Shown piece by piece: positions 1-7,077 of a stretch of DNA of 35,193 nucleotides. The notes beneath the pieces were generated by a model. That model was not told the DNA's origin. It saw only the letters and a list, made by a program, of their open reading frames with translations, and searched no databases. Made by a program: the position numbers and the translations under genes. The stretch is taken from NCBI GenBank assembly GCA_025359125.1, contig JANYHI010000044.1, forward strand, positions 1 through 35,193, read 5' to 3'. Positions within the stretch are counted from its first letter, which is position 1. Each line of letters begins with the position of its first letter. The stretch is from Cytophagales bacterium. Its GTDB lineage: Bacteria; Bacteroidota; Bacteroidia; Cytophagales; Cyclobacteriaceae.

Positions 1-234
1 AACCCAACCAACGACAAAGTAACCTTTAGATATTATTTAGAAGAACCCACCCAAGTGAAACTAAACCTAATTGACCTAACAGGCAAAGTAGTGGCTACAC
101 CTGTAGATGCTTACCAAGAGTTGGGGTCGTATGATGTTGCGTATGATGCCATCAACCTTCCAGCAGGGGTTTACATTTACACATTAGAAACCAACAAGGG
201 CAAGGAAACCAAAAGGCTGGTGGTGATCAAGTAA
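1..234 (+). CDS. C-terminal end of a secreted protein with T9SS type A sorting domain (partial)
   Basis: The reading frame is open from the first base and stops at 232-234, giving the last 77 residues of a larger protein whose main domain lies outside the window. The sequence shows a beta-sandwich repeat pattern with the features of the Por/T9SS type A C-terminal domain: an N-P-T-N-D entry, a central LIDLTGKVV strand, the INLPAGVYIY turn and a final basic KRLVVIK strand. In this family the domain directs a Sec-exported protein through the type IX secretion system and is cleaved at the cell surface, so the gene product is inferred to be secreted or surface-attached. The catalytic or adhesive part cannot be judged. 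Presence of this domain fits the gliding genes found further along the window. Confidence 0.85.
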   Translation, partial: NPTNDKVTFRYYLEEPTQVKLNLIDLTGKVVATPVDAYQELGSYDVAYDAINLPAGVYIYTLETNKGKETKRLVVIK

Positions 235-240
235 CCGAAC

Positions 241-588
241 ATGAAGTAGCCACTGCTGGCCGCTGGGCTGTTCTCATCTGCATTTTTGTTTGCCCAAGAG
301 CAAAAGACCTTTGAGACGGAGTATGCTCGTATAATGGCCGAGGTAAAAAAGTGGGAGGCTATTCCTGAAAATGTTATTAAAGTAGTACATAGAAATTACC
401 ATGGAGGAAGAAGAATTTATATTAAAACCATCTTCTCTACAAAAAAAGATACAGCCCATCTTTTTGTTTATAAAAGAATTCAAAAAATAAAATATACTAA
501 ATCTGGCATTGCCAGAGAAAGGGTAAAGATTTATGACAAAGGGTTTAGGCTTGGGTCATTAAAGAAATTAAACGATAAGTGGAACTGA
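241..588 (+). pseudogene. small secreted protein interrupted by a stop codon in its signal peptide
   Basis: An ATG at 241 is followed by AAG and then an in-frame TAG at 247-249. Reading through the TAG gives a very good signal peptide: a hydrophobic PLLAAGLFSSAFLFA stretch ending before QEQK, then about 97 residues of lysine- and arginine-rich mature protein to the TGA at 586-588. The in-frame TTG at 286 could start a shorter product, but that would begin in the middle of the signal peptide, so I read this as a gene broken by one base change (TAG from AAG or a similar sense codon). A sequencing error at that base would restore an intact gene. I do not recognise the mature domain (motifs such as KVVHRNYHGGRRIYIKT are visible). 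It starts 6 bp after the T9SS protein and may have been co-transcribed with it. Confidence 0.6.
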
Positions 589-593
589 CCCCA

Positions 594-773
594 TCAGAGA
601 TCATTCAAGGGCAATCAGAGATCATTCACAGGCAGTCAGAGATCATTCACGGGCAGTCAGAGATCATTCGCAGGCAATCAGAGATCATTTATAGGCAGTC
701 AGAGATCATTCGCAGGCAATCAGAGATCATTCACGGGCAATCAGAAATCATTCACGGGCAATCAGAAATCATT
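594..773 (+). repeat. nine-copy 21-bp tandem repeat, open as a heptad-repeat ORF
   Basis: The core TCAGAGATCATT recurs at 594, 615, 636, 657, 678, 699, 720, 741 and 762, exactly 21 bp apart, with the last two copies carrying GAA in place of GAG. Because 21 is a multiple of three, a GTG-started frame (579-776) reads as a seven-residue repeat with invariant Ser-Glu-Ile-Ile, a variable pair (His/Arg/Tyr/Gln then Gly/Arg) and Gln. Within the 12-base core the only variation is synonymous, and the Gln codon varies only between CAA and CAG. Whether it is translated is unknown; the array starts 5 bp after the stop codon of the broken gene upstream. It fills the first part of the gap 589-977. Confidence 0.85.
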
Positions 774-817
774 TAGCCTCTATGGCTACTTTTTGAGGCG
801 AAAACGCAATAAGTAAA

Positions 818-885
818 TATTTGTAATAACAAGCCATTATGTCATTAAAAATTACAAATACCATATAGATAAAGACATAATGGCT
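818..885. repeat. two interleaved perfect inverted repeats (pseudoknot-like order)
   Basis: TATTTGTAAT at 818-827 is the exact reverse complement of 851-860 (10 bp). AGCCATTATGTC at 832-843 is the exact reverse complement of 874-885 (12 bp). The arms occur in the order A, B, A', B', so as RNA the two stems would cross as a pseudoknot or compete, and as DNA they would be two overlapping dyads. A smaller dyad (GCTC 883-886, GAGC 893-896) follows. The element lies about 90-160 bp before the heat-shock gene and could be its control region or the ends of a small degenerate mobile element. No other gene is apparent in 777-977. Confidence 0.7.
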
Positions 886-977
886 CGATTATGAGCAAAT
901 AATTCGGTCGGCATAGTTTTTCCTGATGGTGTCATCAGATTAAAAAACTAATGTTAAACCCAAAAACAAAAAATACT

Positions 978-1406
978 ATGAGCATTATCCGTTACAACGC
1001 GAATGATTTCGTACCGACTTCATTCAGCAACTTGGTAGACCGTTTCTTTAATGAATCAATGGTGCGCGCAGGCGGCAGCAGCTTTGTGCCAAAGGTAGAC
1101 ATCATCGAAAATGAAAAAGCTTACGAAATTCATTTTGCCGTACCTGGTTTAAACAAAGATGATTTCAACATCGAATTGAAAGAAAATTATCTAACTGTAA
1201 GCGGTGAAAGAAAACTTTCAAACGAAAAGAAAGACAAGAACTTTCATTCTATTGAAACTAACTATGGTTCATTCAGCCGGTCGTTTTCGCTTCCCGAAAA
1301 TGTAGATGGCACAAAAGTGCAAGCCAAATACAATAGCGGGATTTTGGAATTAACGATTCCAAAAGACGAAAAGAAAGCGTTGAAACAAACTATAAAAGTT
1401 GACTAA
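978..1406 (+). CDS. small heat-shock protein, Hsp20/alpha-crystallin family
   Basis: The protein has 142 residues from the ATG at 978, with an N-terminal arm (MSIIRYNANDFVPTSF) and an alpha-crystallin domain from about residue 40 to 135. Diagnostic pieces are VDIIENEKAYEIHFAVPGL, the YLTVSGERK strand, the SRSFSLPENVD segment and the closing GILELTIPK motif of the family. Members are ATP-independent chaperones that form oligomers and hold unfolding proteins for the DnaK system in the cytoplasm. A longer frame begins at 951, but the 978 start gives the usual N-terminus for bacterial Hsp20. No CIRCE operator is visible; the inverted repeats at 818-885 are the only conspicuous upstream structure. 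A strong terminator follows, so it is probably a single-gene unit. Confidence 0.93.
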   Translation: MSIIRYNANDFVPTSFSNLVDRFFNESMVRAGGSSFVPKVDIIENEKAYEIHFAVPGLNKDDFNIELKENYLTVSGERKLSNEKKDKNFHSIETNYGSFSRSFSLPENVDGTKVQAKYNSGILELTIPKDEKKALKQTIKVD

Positions 1407-1431
1407 ACAAAAGGGTTTAGGTGTGTGGATT

Positions 1432-1467
1432 GGGGTGTCCTAAGAAATTAGGGTACCCCTTGTTTTT
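1432..1467 (+). terminator. strong intrinsic terminator after hsp20
   Basis: Bases 1432-1443 and 1448-1459 form a 12-bp stem with no unpaired base (two G-T wobbles), closed by a GAAA loop and followed by TTGTTTTT at 1460-1467. Confidence 0.88.
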
Positions 1468-1532
1468 ACTATTGTCGAAACATACTTTTAATTGAGGTTG
1501 CAACACAGTACCTTCCATTTTCAAATTCCATT

Positions 1533-2963
1533 ATGAAGCGATCGCTACTAGTGCTGTTGGTTATCTCGTCTGCTTTCATTGGTTCCATCATTGGAACACT
1601 ATTAACGATAAAATATTTTGCTGATGAGCCGAGTTATCGTTCGATAGAACAAAAGCAAAAAATAAAATCAATTAATTTTTCAGGTGATTCTATTTATCAA
1701 ACACTTCCTACTTTCAATTTTGAAGCGGCTGCTAAAGAAGTTACTCCTGCAGTAGTACACATAAGAATTGTTTATGGATTGGGTAGCTTTAGTTTAAATG
1801 CGTTAGATAGTTATCTCAATCCACATGCGCAATCATCAGGGTCAGGAGTAATTATTTCAGGTGATGGGTACATTGTTACCAATCATCACGTGATAGAAGA
1901 TGCATCTTCGATAGAAGTTGTAATGAATAATAATCAACGATTTTTTGCTAAGGTGATCGGAAAAGATCCAAGTACCGATTTAGCGCTATTAAAAATTAAA
2001 GCTAAAAATCTTCCTTTCGTAAAATACGGGAACTCTGACCAGGTAACTTTAGGCGAATGGGTATTGGCAATTGGAAATCCATTTGATTTAAACTCTACTG
2101 TTACTGCGGGCATCATTAGCGCACGTGCACGAAACATTGGCATCTTACGCGCTAAAAATAATTTGCAAATAGAATCTTTTATTCAAACCGATGCAGCTGT
2201 TAACCCTGGTAATAGCGGTGGCGCGTTGGTTAATGTGCGAGGAGAATTGATTGGAATTAATTCAGCCATCGCTACAGCCACCGGTTCTTATTCCGGATAT
2301 TCTTTCGCCATTCCTGTAAGCCTCGTAAAAAAAGTAATGGATGACCTTTTAGAGTATGGTGAGGTGCAGCGTGGGCTTTTAGGAATTCAAATTGCAGATG
2401 TAGACGCACAACTTGCAGAAGATGAAAAGCTGGATGTTGTACAGGGTGTGTTTGTACGTGCCGTTAATCGTGGAAGCGCGGCAGAAGAGTCAGGAATTTT
2501 ATCGGGTGATGTAATTACGGCAATTAATGGCCATTTAGTTTCGGGCGTTTCAGAAATGCAAGAGTGGGTAGCACGCAACCGACCAGGGCAATCTATTCAA
2601 GTTACCTATAGAAGAAATGGAAATGATCATTCCATAAATACCAAACTAAAAAAATACGATGGCACTGATCAAATGAAAAAACGTTTAGTAAGCTACAATC
2701 TAGACGGAGCAGAGTTAGAAGATATTTCCTACGCAAAACTTACTCAACTCAATTTAGATGGTGGGGTACTCATCAAAAAGGTAAATGATGGCAAGTGGAA
2801 AAAAGCTTCTGTACCAGATAATTTTATTATCACTCACATTGACAAAGCACCTATCGATAATGTTGAAGATCTAAATCGAATTATGGAACTAAAAAACGGT
2901 GGCGTGTTAGTAGAAGGAAGAAATTCATCAGGAGATAAACTTGTCTTTGGAATTAATTGGTAA
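1533..2963 (+). CDS. HtrA/Deg-type serine protease, membrane-anchored, two PDZ domains
   Basis: The protein has 476 residues. A single hydrophobic segment at about residues 4-25 is an N-terminal anchor or signal sequence, placing the protease in the periplasm. The trypsin-like domain spans about 65-265 with the full triad: His119 in TNHHVIEDA, Asp149 in STDLALLKI and Ser228 in NPGNSGGALVN. PDZ1 lies at about 275-370 (GLLGIQIADVD, SGDVITAING) and a second, weaker PDZ at about 385-476 ending at the C-terminus. HtrA proteases degrade or chaperone misfolded envelope proteins. The EamA gene follows after 17 bp and may be in the same transcript. Length and layout match DegP/DegQ relatives in Bacteroidota; the specific substrate is unknown. 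Confidence 0.93.
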   Translation: MKRSLLVLLVISSAFIGSIIGTLLTIKYFADEPSYRSIEQKQKIKSINFSGDSIYQTLPTFNFEAAAKEVTPAVVHIRIVYGLGSFSLNALDSYLNPHAQSSGSGVIISGDGYIVTNHHVIEDASSIEVVMNNNQRFFAKVIGKDPSTDLALLKIKAKNLPFVKYGNSDQVTLGEWVLAIGNPFDLNSTVTAGIISARARNIGILRAKNNLQIESFIQTDAAVNPGNSGGALVNVRGELIGINSAIATATGSYSGYSFAIPVSLVKKVMDDLLEYGEVQRGLLGIQIADVDAQLAEDEKLDVVQGVFVRAVNRGSAAEESGILSGDVITAINGHLVSGVSEMQEWVARNRPGQSIQVTYRRNGNDHSINTKLKKYDGTDQMKKRLVSYNLDGAELEDISYAKLTQLNLDGGVLIKKVNDGKWKKASVPDNFIITHIDKAPIDNVEDLNRIMELKNGGVLVEGRNSSGDKLVFGINW

Positions 2964-2980
2964 ACAACTTTCAATTAAAC

Positions 2981-3403
2981 ATGCCAACCTGGATTTTTTA
3001 CGCTTTGCTATCTATGTTTTTTGCAGGCCTTACCTCTGTGTTGGCAAAATTTGGATTAAAGAATGTGGGGGGTGATGCTGGACTTGCAGTGAGAACAAGT
3101 TTTGTATTTTTTTTAGTCTGGTTAAATGCAATTGCTTTTAAGCACTTCAAAGAATTTCCTAACCTTACCCAAAAAGATATTTTGTTTTTATTTATTTCAG
3201 GGGTTACTACTACACTTTCGTGGATATTTTATTATCGCGCCATCAAAATCGGAAATGTGTCTTCTGTTGCAGTAATCGATAAAGCGAGCATCGTCATCAC
3301 ATTGATTTTATCATTTTGGCTATTGAAAGAGCCCTTTACCTGGAGAGTAGCAGTGGCTGCCGCATTAATCATTTCAGGGCTGTTGGTACTCACTCTAAAA
3401 TAA
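2981..3403 (+). CDS. half-size EamA (DMT-superfamily) transporter
   Basis: The protein has 140 residues from the ATG at 2981; an upstream in-frame TTG at 2957 overlaps the protease gene and is less likely. It contains one EamA unit with five hydrophobic helices, beginning MPTWIFYALLSMFFAGL and ending in the typical IVITLILSFWLLKEPFTW and AAALIISGLLVLTLK helices. Most EamA transporters carry two tandem units in about 300 residues; single-unit proteins of about 140 residues are a known subgroup that would act as dimers. The substrate cannot be read from sequence. It follows the HtrA gene by 17 bp on the same strand. Confidence 0.85.
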   Translation: MPTWIFYALLSMFFAGLTSVLAKFGLKNVGGDAGLAVRTSFVFFLVWLNAIAFKHFKEFPNLTQKDILFLFISGVTTTLSWIFYYRAIKIGNVSSVAVIDKASIVITLILSFWLLKEPFTWRVAVAAALIISGLLVLTLK

Positions 3404-3421
3404 TTGCAATTAAATCTATTA

Positions 3422-3453
3422 CTTCAATCTAAGTCAAAACTGACTACCTTTAC
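3422..3453 (+). promoter_or_regulatory. possible Bacteroidota-type promoter for the ALDH gene
   Basis: TACCTTTA at 3445-3452 resembles the Bacteroidota -7 consensus TAnnTTTG with one mismatch. CTTC at 3422-3425, 19 nt upstream, is only a weak match to the -33 TTTG. The position, about 25 bp before the ATG at 3477, is plausible. Confidence 0.3.
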
Positions 3454-3476
3454 GCAACTATTTCTATAACACAATT

Positions 3477-5018
3477 ATGCAAAATTTTGGCATCAAAGAA
3501 GCGCTTACTACGCTGGGCGTTAAAGCAACCAACATCGGAACATCCACCGGAAAAAAGTGGATTCGATCGAAAGGTGAATCAATCAGTTCGTACTCGCCTG
3601 TAGATGGAAAACTGATTGGAAAAGTGCAGGCCACAGATGAAAAAGCATTTGAGAAAGTAGTCGTAGAAGCGAAAAAAGCTTTTGTTGAATGGCGACAGAT
3701 TCCTGCACCGAAACGCGGAGAAATAGTGAGACAAATTGGTGAAGCACTGCGAAAATATAAAGAGCCTCTCGGTAAATTAGTTTCTTACGAGATGGGCAAA
3801 TCGTATCAAGAAGGGTTGGGTGAAGTGCAGGAAATGATTGACATCTGCGATTTTGCTGTGGGGCTTTCGCGCCAATTAAACGGACTAACCATGCATTCTG
3901 AAAGGCCTGCTCACAGAATGTACGAACAATACCATCCGCTGGGAATTGTTGGAATTATTTCGGCTTTCAATTTTCCGGTTGCTGTTTGGGCGTGGAATAC
4001 CATGTTAGCATGGGTGTGTGGCGATGTTTGCATCTGGAAGCCCTCCGAAAAAACTCCTTTGTGCAGCATTGCATGTCAGAATATTATCAATAAAGTTTTT
4101 GCGAAAAATAATGTGCCCGAAGGAGTTTCGTGTATTGTAAATGGCGATTATAAAATCGGTGAACAGATGTGCAGCAATGAAAATATACCTCTTGTGTCGG
4201 CAACGGGCTCTGTAAGAATGGGTAAAGCCGTAGGCAGAACAGTAAGCGAGCGATTAGGAAGAGCGTTGCTTGAGTTAGGCGGTAATAATGCGATTATCAT
4301 CACAGAAAACGCAAACCTAGATATATCTATACGAGGTGCACTTTTTGGAGCTGTTGGTACCGCTGGCCAACGTTGCACCACAACTCGCAGATTAATTGTG
4401 CATGAAAATGTATACGATGAAGTGAAGGCTAGACTGAAGAAGGCTTATTCTAATTTAAATATTGGCAATCCGTTAGATCAGCAAAATCATGTTGGACCGC
4501 TTATCGATACTTTAGCCGTAAAAGCATATCGCAATGCATTGAAGAAAGTGAAAGAAGAGGGCGGAAGTTTTGTAGTAACCGGTGGTTCGTTATCCGGTAA
4601 AGGGTTCGAATCTGGCTGCTATGTAAAACCTGCGATTGCCGAAGTAAAAAATACTTTTGAAATAGTACAACAAGAAACATTTGCACCCATCCTCTATTTA
4701 ATTAAATACAAAACCATTGAGGAAGCGATTGGGTTTCAGAATGGAGTTAAACAAGGATTATCTTCTGCCATCATGACAACCAATATGAACGAAATGGAAA
4801 GATTCCTTTCGCATAACGGATCTGATTGTGGTATTGCCAATGTTAACATTGGAACTTCTGGAGCCGAAATTGGTGGTGCTTTTGGTGGCGAGAAAGAAAC
4901 CGGCGGTGGTCGCGAATCAGGATCAGACTCGTGGAAAATTTACATGCGCAGGCAAACAAATACTATAAATTACGGCAATACTTTACCACTGGCACAAGGA
5001 ATCAAATTTGACATATAA
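3477..5018 (+). CDS. amaB: ALDH7-family aldehyde dehydrogenase (alpha-aminoadipic semialdehyde / P6C dehydrogenase type)
   Basis: The protein has 513 residues, usual for antiquitin (ALDH7) enzymes. The catalytic set is visible: Asn165 in SAFNFPVAV, Lys188 in IWKPSE, Glu266 in LLELGGNNAIII and the nucleophile Cys300 in GTAGQRCTTTRR. The C-terminal stretch GAEIGGAFGGEKETGGGRE and the final RRQTNTINYG are typical of ALDH7 rather than other ALDH families. The family oxidises alpha-aminoadipate semialdehyde (in equilibrium with piperideine-6-carboxylate) to aminoadipate with NAD+, the last step of pipecolate/saccharopine-type lysine breakdown. No other lysine-catabolic gene lies next to it, so the pathway role is inferred from family alone. 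It appears to be a monocistronic gene. Confidence 0.88.
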   Translation: MQNFGIKEALTTLGVKATNIGTSTGKKWIRSKGESISSYSPVDGKLIGKVQATDEKAFEKVVVEAKKAFVEWRQIPAPKRGEIVRQIGEALRKYKEPLGKLVSYEMGKSYQEGLGEVQEMIDICDFAVGLSRQLNGLTMHSERPAHRMYEQYHPLGIVGIISAFNFPVAVWAWNTMLAWVCGDVCIWKPSEKTPLCSIACQNIINKVFAKNNVPEGVSCIVNGDYKIGEQMCSNENIPLVSATGSVRMGKAVGRTVSERLGRALLELGGNNAIIITENANLDISIRGALFGAVGTAGQRCTTTRRLIVHENVYDEVKARLKKAYSNLNIGNPLDQQNHVGPLIDTLAVKAYRNALKKVKEEGGSFVVTGGSLSGKGFESGCYVKPAIAEVKNTFEIVQQETFAPILYLIKYKTIEEAIGFQNGVKQGLSSAIMTTNMNEMERFLSHNGSDCGIANVNIGTSGAEIGGAFGGEKETGGGRESGSDSWKIYMRRQTNTINYGNTLPLAQGIKFDI

Positions 5019-5023
5019 ACTCA

Positions 5024-5055
5024 CTTGGAAAACTTCGCTAATACACTTACTTTAG
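5024..5055 (+). promoter_or_regulatory. possible Bacteroidota-type promoter for the response regulator
   Basis: TACTTTAG at 5048-5055 resembles TAnnTTTG with one mismatch, and CTTG at 5024-5027 lies 20 nt upstream where the -33 TTTG is expected. The start codon follows 18 bp later. Confidence 0.35.
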
Positions 5056-5073
5056 ATTATTAAACGAATTAGT

Positions 5074-5481
5074 ATGCCAGCCAAAAAATTCACAACGGTA
5101 ATGTTAATTGACGATAACGAAATCGACAATCTGATTAATCAAAAGATGATTGAAGCTGCTTCCGTTACAGAAAATATCTATACGCACACGGGCGCCAAAA
5201 GTGCCATCGAGTTTTTGAGAAACATGGAAAAAATGGATATGGCAGATAAAGTTTTGCCTGATGTTATTTTCTTAGATATTGATATGCCTTTGATGGATGG
5301 ATTTCAATTTTTGGATGAATTTGAAAAACTATCTGCTACGGCCAAGAAGAAATGTAAAATTGTAATGTTGACATCCTCTATTAACCCGCAGGATTTTAAC
5401 AGATCTAAAAAATATACTAACGTAAAACTCTACTTGAACAAACCACTTTCTCACGAAAGCATTATCAATCTAGATCTTTAA
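5074..5481 (+). CDS. single-domain response regulator (CheY/Rcp1-like receiver)
   Basis: The protein has 135 residues and is only a receiver domain. The acidic pair Asp13-Asp14 (LIDDNEIDN), the phosphoacceptor Asp68 in IFLDIDMPLMDG, Thr100 in VMLTSS and Lys123 in LNKPLS are all present, so phosphorylation is expected. There is no output domain, so it would signal through protein contacts, as CheY or Rcp1-type regulators do. The LMDGFQFLDEFE segment after the phosphorylation site and the IDN residues after the acidic pair are typical of the Rcp1-like group common in Bacteroidota. No histidine kinase is adjacent. Its stop codon shares TTAA with the stop of the convergent gene at 5478. Confidence 0.92.
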   Translation: MPAKKFTTVMLIDDNEIDNLINQKMIEAASVTENIYTHTGAKSAIEFLRNMEKMDMADKVLPDVIFLDIDMPLMDGFQFLDEFEKLSATAKKKCKIVMLTSSINPQDFNRSKKYTNVKLYLNKPLSHESIINLDL

Positions 5482-6932
5482 TCGGTTTCAATTGCAGTAA
5501 GCTTCTCAATAAAGTCCTCATCCATTTTTATCAGTGATGTAGGAGCAAAGTAGCGCACTTTTACTTCTTTGAATTTAGTTATTACAGCAGCTATTTTTTT
5601 AGGTTTTTCTTTCTTTGCTTCGCTAGTGGCAATTTTTAAAATCTTCAAAAACAACAACACATTTTCACATTCGTCTTTACCAAACATTCTGATTTGGCGC
5701 TGAATACTATTGCTATGCTGATTAAATAATTCAAAATCGTGTAATAAACAATATTGTAAAGCTAGAATTGCCTTGATTTCCATCTGCGCAAAAGGGAAAC
5801 GCTTTAAGCTTACTTCGTTAATTAACCCATTGATTAACTTGGCCGACTCTTCATATTTTCCAGCATAGTAGCATCCGAGTGAGCGATACATAATGTACAC
5901 TACATGCTTAGGTAAATCAATCGTATCTGCCTCAATGTCAGCAAAAATAGTTTCGTTCTCAGCATATAATTCCTTCTCAGCACCTAATCGCAAACTGCGC
6001 TCTAGTTTAGATAAAAAGAATTGAGCAGAAAAAGTCAGTGCCGGATAGTTAACCAACAAGCTGGCTGCCGCATCGTTCACTTCCTCAAAATACTTCTCGG
6101 CCTGGCGATATACTTTGTAGTGATTGTAATATTCCAAGTGAAGGAATTCAAATACCAGATTTAAGTGAAAATAAAGTGGGTCGAGATTATAGGTTTCAAA
6201 AATCTTTTGAGCGTGTGCAAAAATATCTTCTATCGATTCACCCTCTTGCTGCAAATTGTCATCCTGCTCTACAAATAATTTATGAAACACCACCATGCAA
6301 CTTTGATAAATATAAAGTCGATGCGAATCATAGAGTTTAGCTACATTCTGCATCTCTTTCACCAACAAGGTTAAACCTAATTTTTCAGTATCATCAGAAG
6401 AAAGAAAATAATTTCCGTACTTCTTAAAATACTCAGCCAACAAATCTTCCGCCTTATCTACAGCCAACATGTAAGCCACATGCCTATTATAGAGTTGAGA
6501 ATAATTAAAATGCTCTGGCGAATTAATATGAAGTTTCTTCAACGATTTATAAACCACCGTTAGCTCACTTGCTAAGTCGTAATCCAGTAATTCTTTCTCT
6601 AGTTTTTTGAGAGTGGCAATGGAGATAGTCCTCTTTTTTGTAAACAGCACCTCGTTTAGGTTAGCCACTTTGCGCAAAATATCTGTTCGCGGGCTCTCCA
6701 TCTGTTGCAACAGATGTTCTTCAATTTTTTGATTGAGGCGAGAACGAAGCGTGTAGTACGCATTTGCGTTTACTTCTAACTCTACCATTATTTTACTATC
6801 TGAAAGTTGCCGCTCGCGTAGCGATTTTAACAAGTGGGCAGATTTCTCTGCATTACTCTCCATCAGCGAATCATAAATTTCTTTATAATCCTTTTCTGAG
6901 AGCTGCTTGATAATATTTTTTAGCTTAGCCAT
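5478..6932 (-). CDS. large alpha-helical protein of unknown function, possible TPR-like repeats
   Basis: The protein has 484 residues, no signal peptide and no membrane segment, so it is inferred to be cytoplasmic. It reads as a long series of amphipathic helices rich in Leu, Glu and Lys, with aromatic residues at helix contacts (for example YHLNLVFEFLHLEYYNHYK and MYRSLGCYYAGKYEESAKL), the latter resembling a tetratricopeptide unit. The N-terminal about 100 residues (LSEKDYKEIYDSLMES, then MVELEVNANAYYTLRSRL) look like a separate helical module. I do not recognise a catalytic motif or a named family. It converges with the response regulator, overlapping by 4 bp at the stops, and diverges from the protease gene at 7078 across a 145-bp gap. 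A scaffold role is only a guess. Confidence 0.8.
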   Translation of the reverse strand: MAKLKNIIKQLSEKDYKEIYDSLMESNAEKSAHLLKSLRERQLSDSKIMVELEVNANAYYTLRSRLNQKIEEHLLQQMESPRTDILRKVANLNEVLFTKKRTISIATLKKLEKELLDYDLASELTVVYKSLKKLHINSPEHFNYSQLYNRHVAYMLAVDKAEDLLAEYFKKYGNYFLSSDDTEKLGLTLLVKEMQNVAKLYDSHRLYIYQSCMVVFHKLFVEQDDNLQQEGESIEDIFAHAQKIFETYNLDPLYFHLNLVFEFLHLEYYNHYKVYRQAEKYFEEVNDAAASLLVNYPALTFSAQFFLSKLERSLRLGAEKELYAENETIFADIEADTIDLPKHVVYIMYRSLGCYYAGKYEESAKLINGLINEVSLKRFPFAQMEIKAILALQYCLLHDFELFNQHSNSIQRQIRMFGKDECENVLLFLKILKIATSEAKKEKPKKIAAVITKFKEVKVRYFAPTSLIKMDEDFIEKLTAIETD

Positions 6933-7077
6933 GTTTAGACTTTAGGTAGTAAAGTTTACGAATTTATCAAATCTCCGCAATAGTTACTACCATTCTATCA
7001 TTTTGGCAGACTATTCTTGTCAATTTTACCGAATACTTAGAAGGATAGGTTTTTGATATGCTTCCTGAAAAAAGACT

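Noticed and set aside
274-483. Minus-strand frame of 69 codons opposite the small secreted protein
   Set aside because: It lies antisense to a better-supported frame with a signal peptide and shows no recognisable family.
594-773. CRISPR array
   Set aside because: Repeats are 21 bp head-to-tail with no unique spacers of constant length; it is a simple tandem array.
777-977. Insertion sequence ends around the inverted repeats
   Set aside because: The dyads are only 68 bp overall, interleaved, and have no transposase or clear target duplication.
2957-2980. Start of the EamA gene at the TTG at 2957, overlapping the protease stop
   Set aside because: The ATG at 2981 gives the normal family N-terminus right before the first helix.
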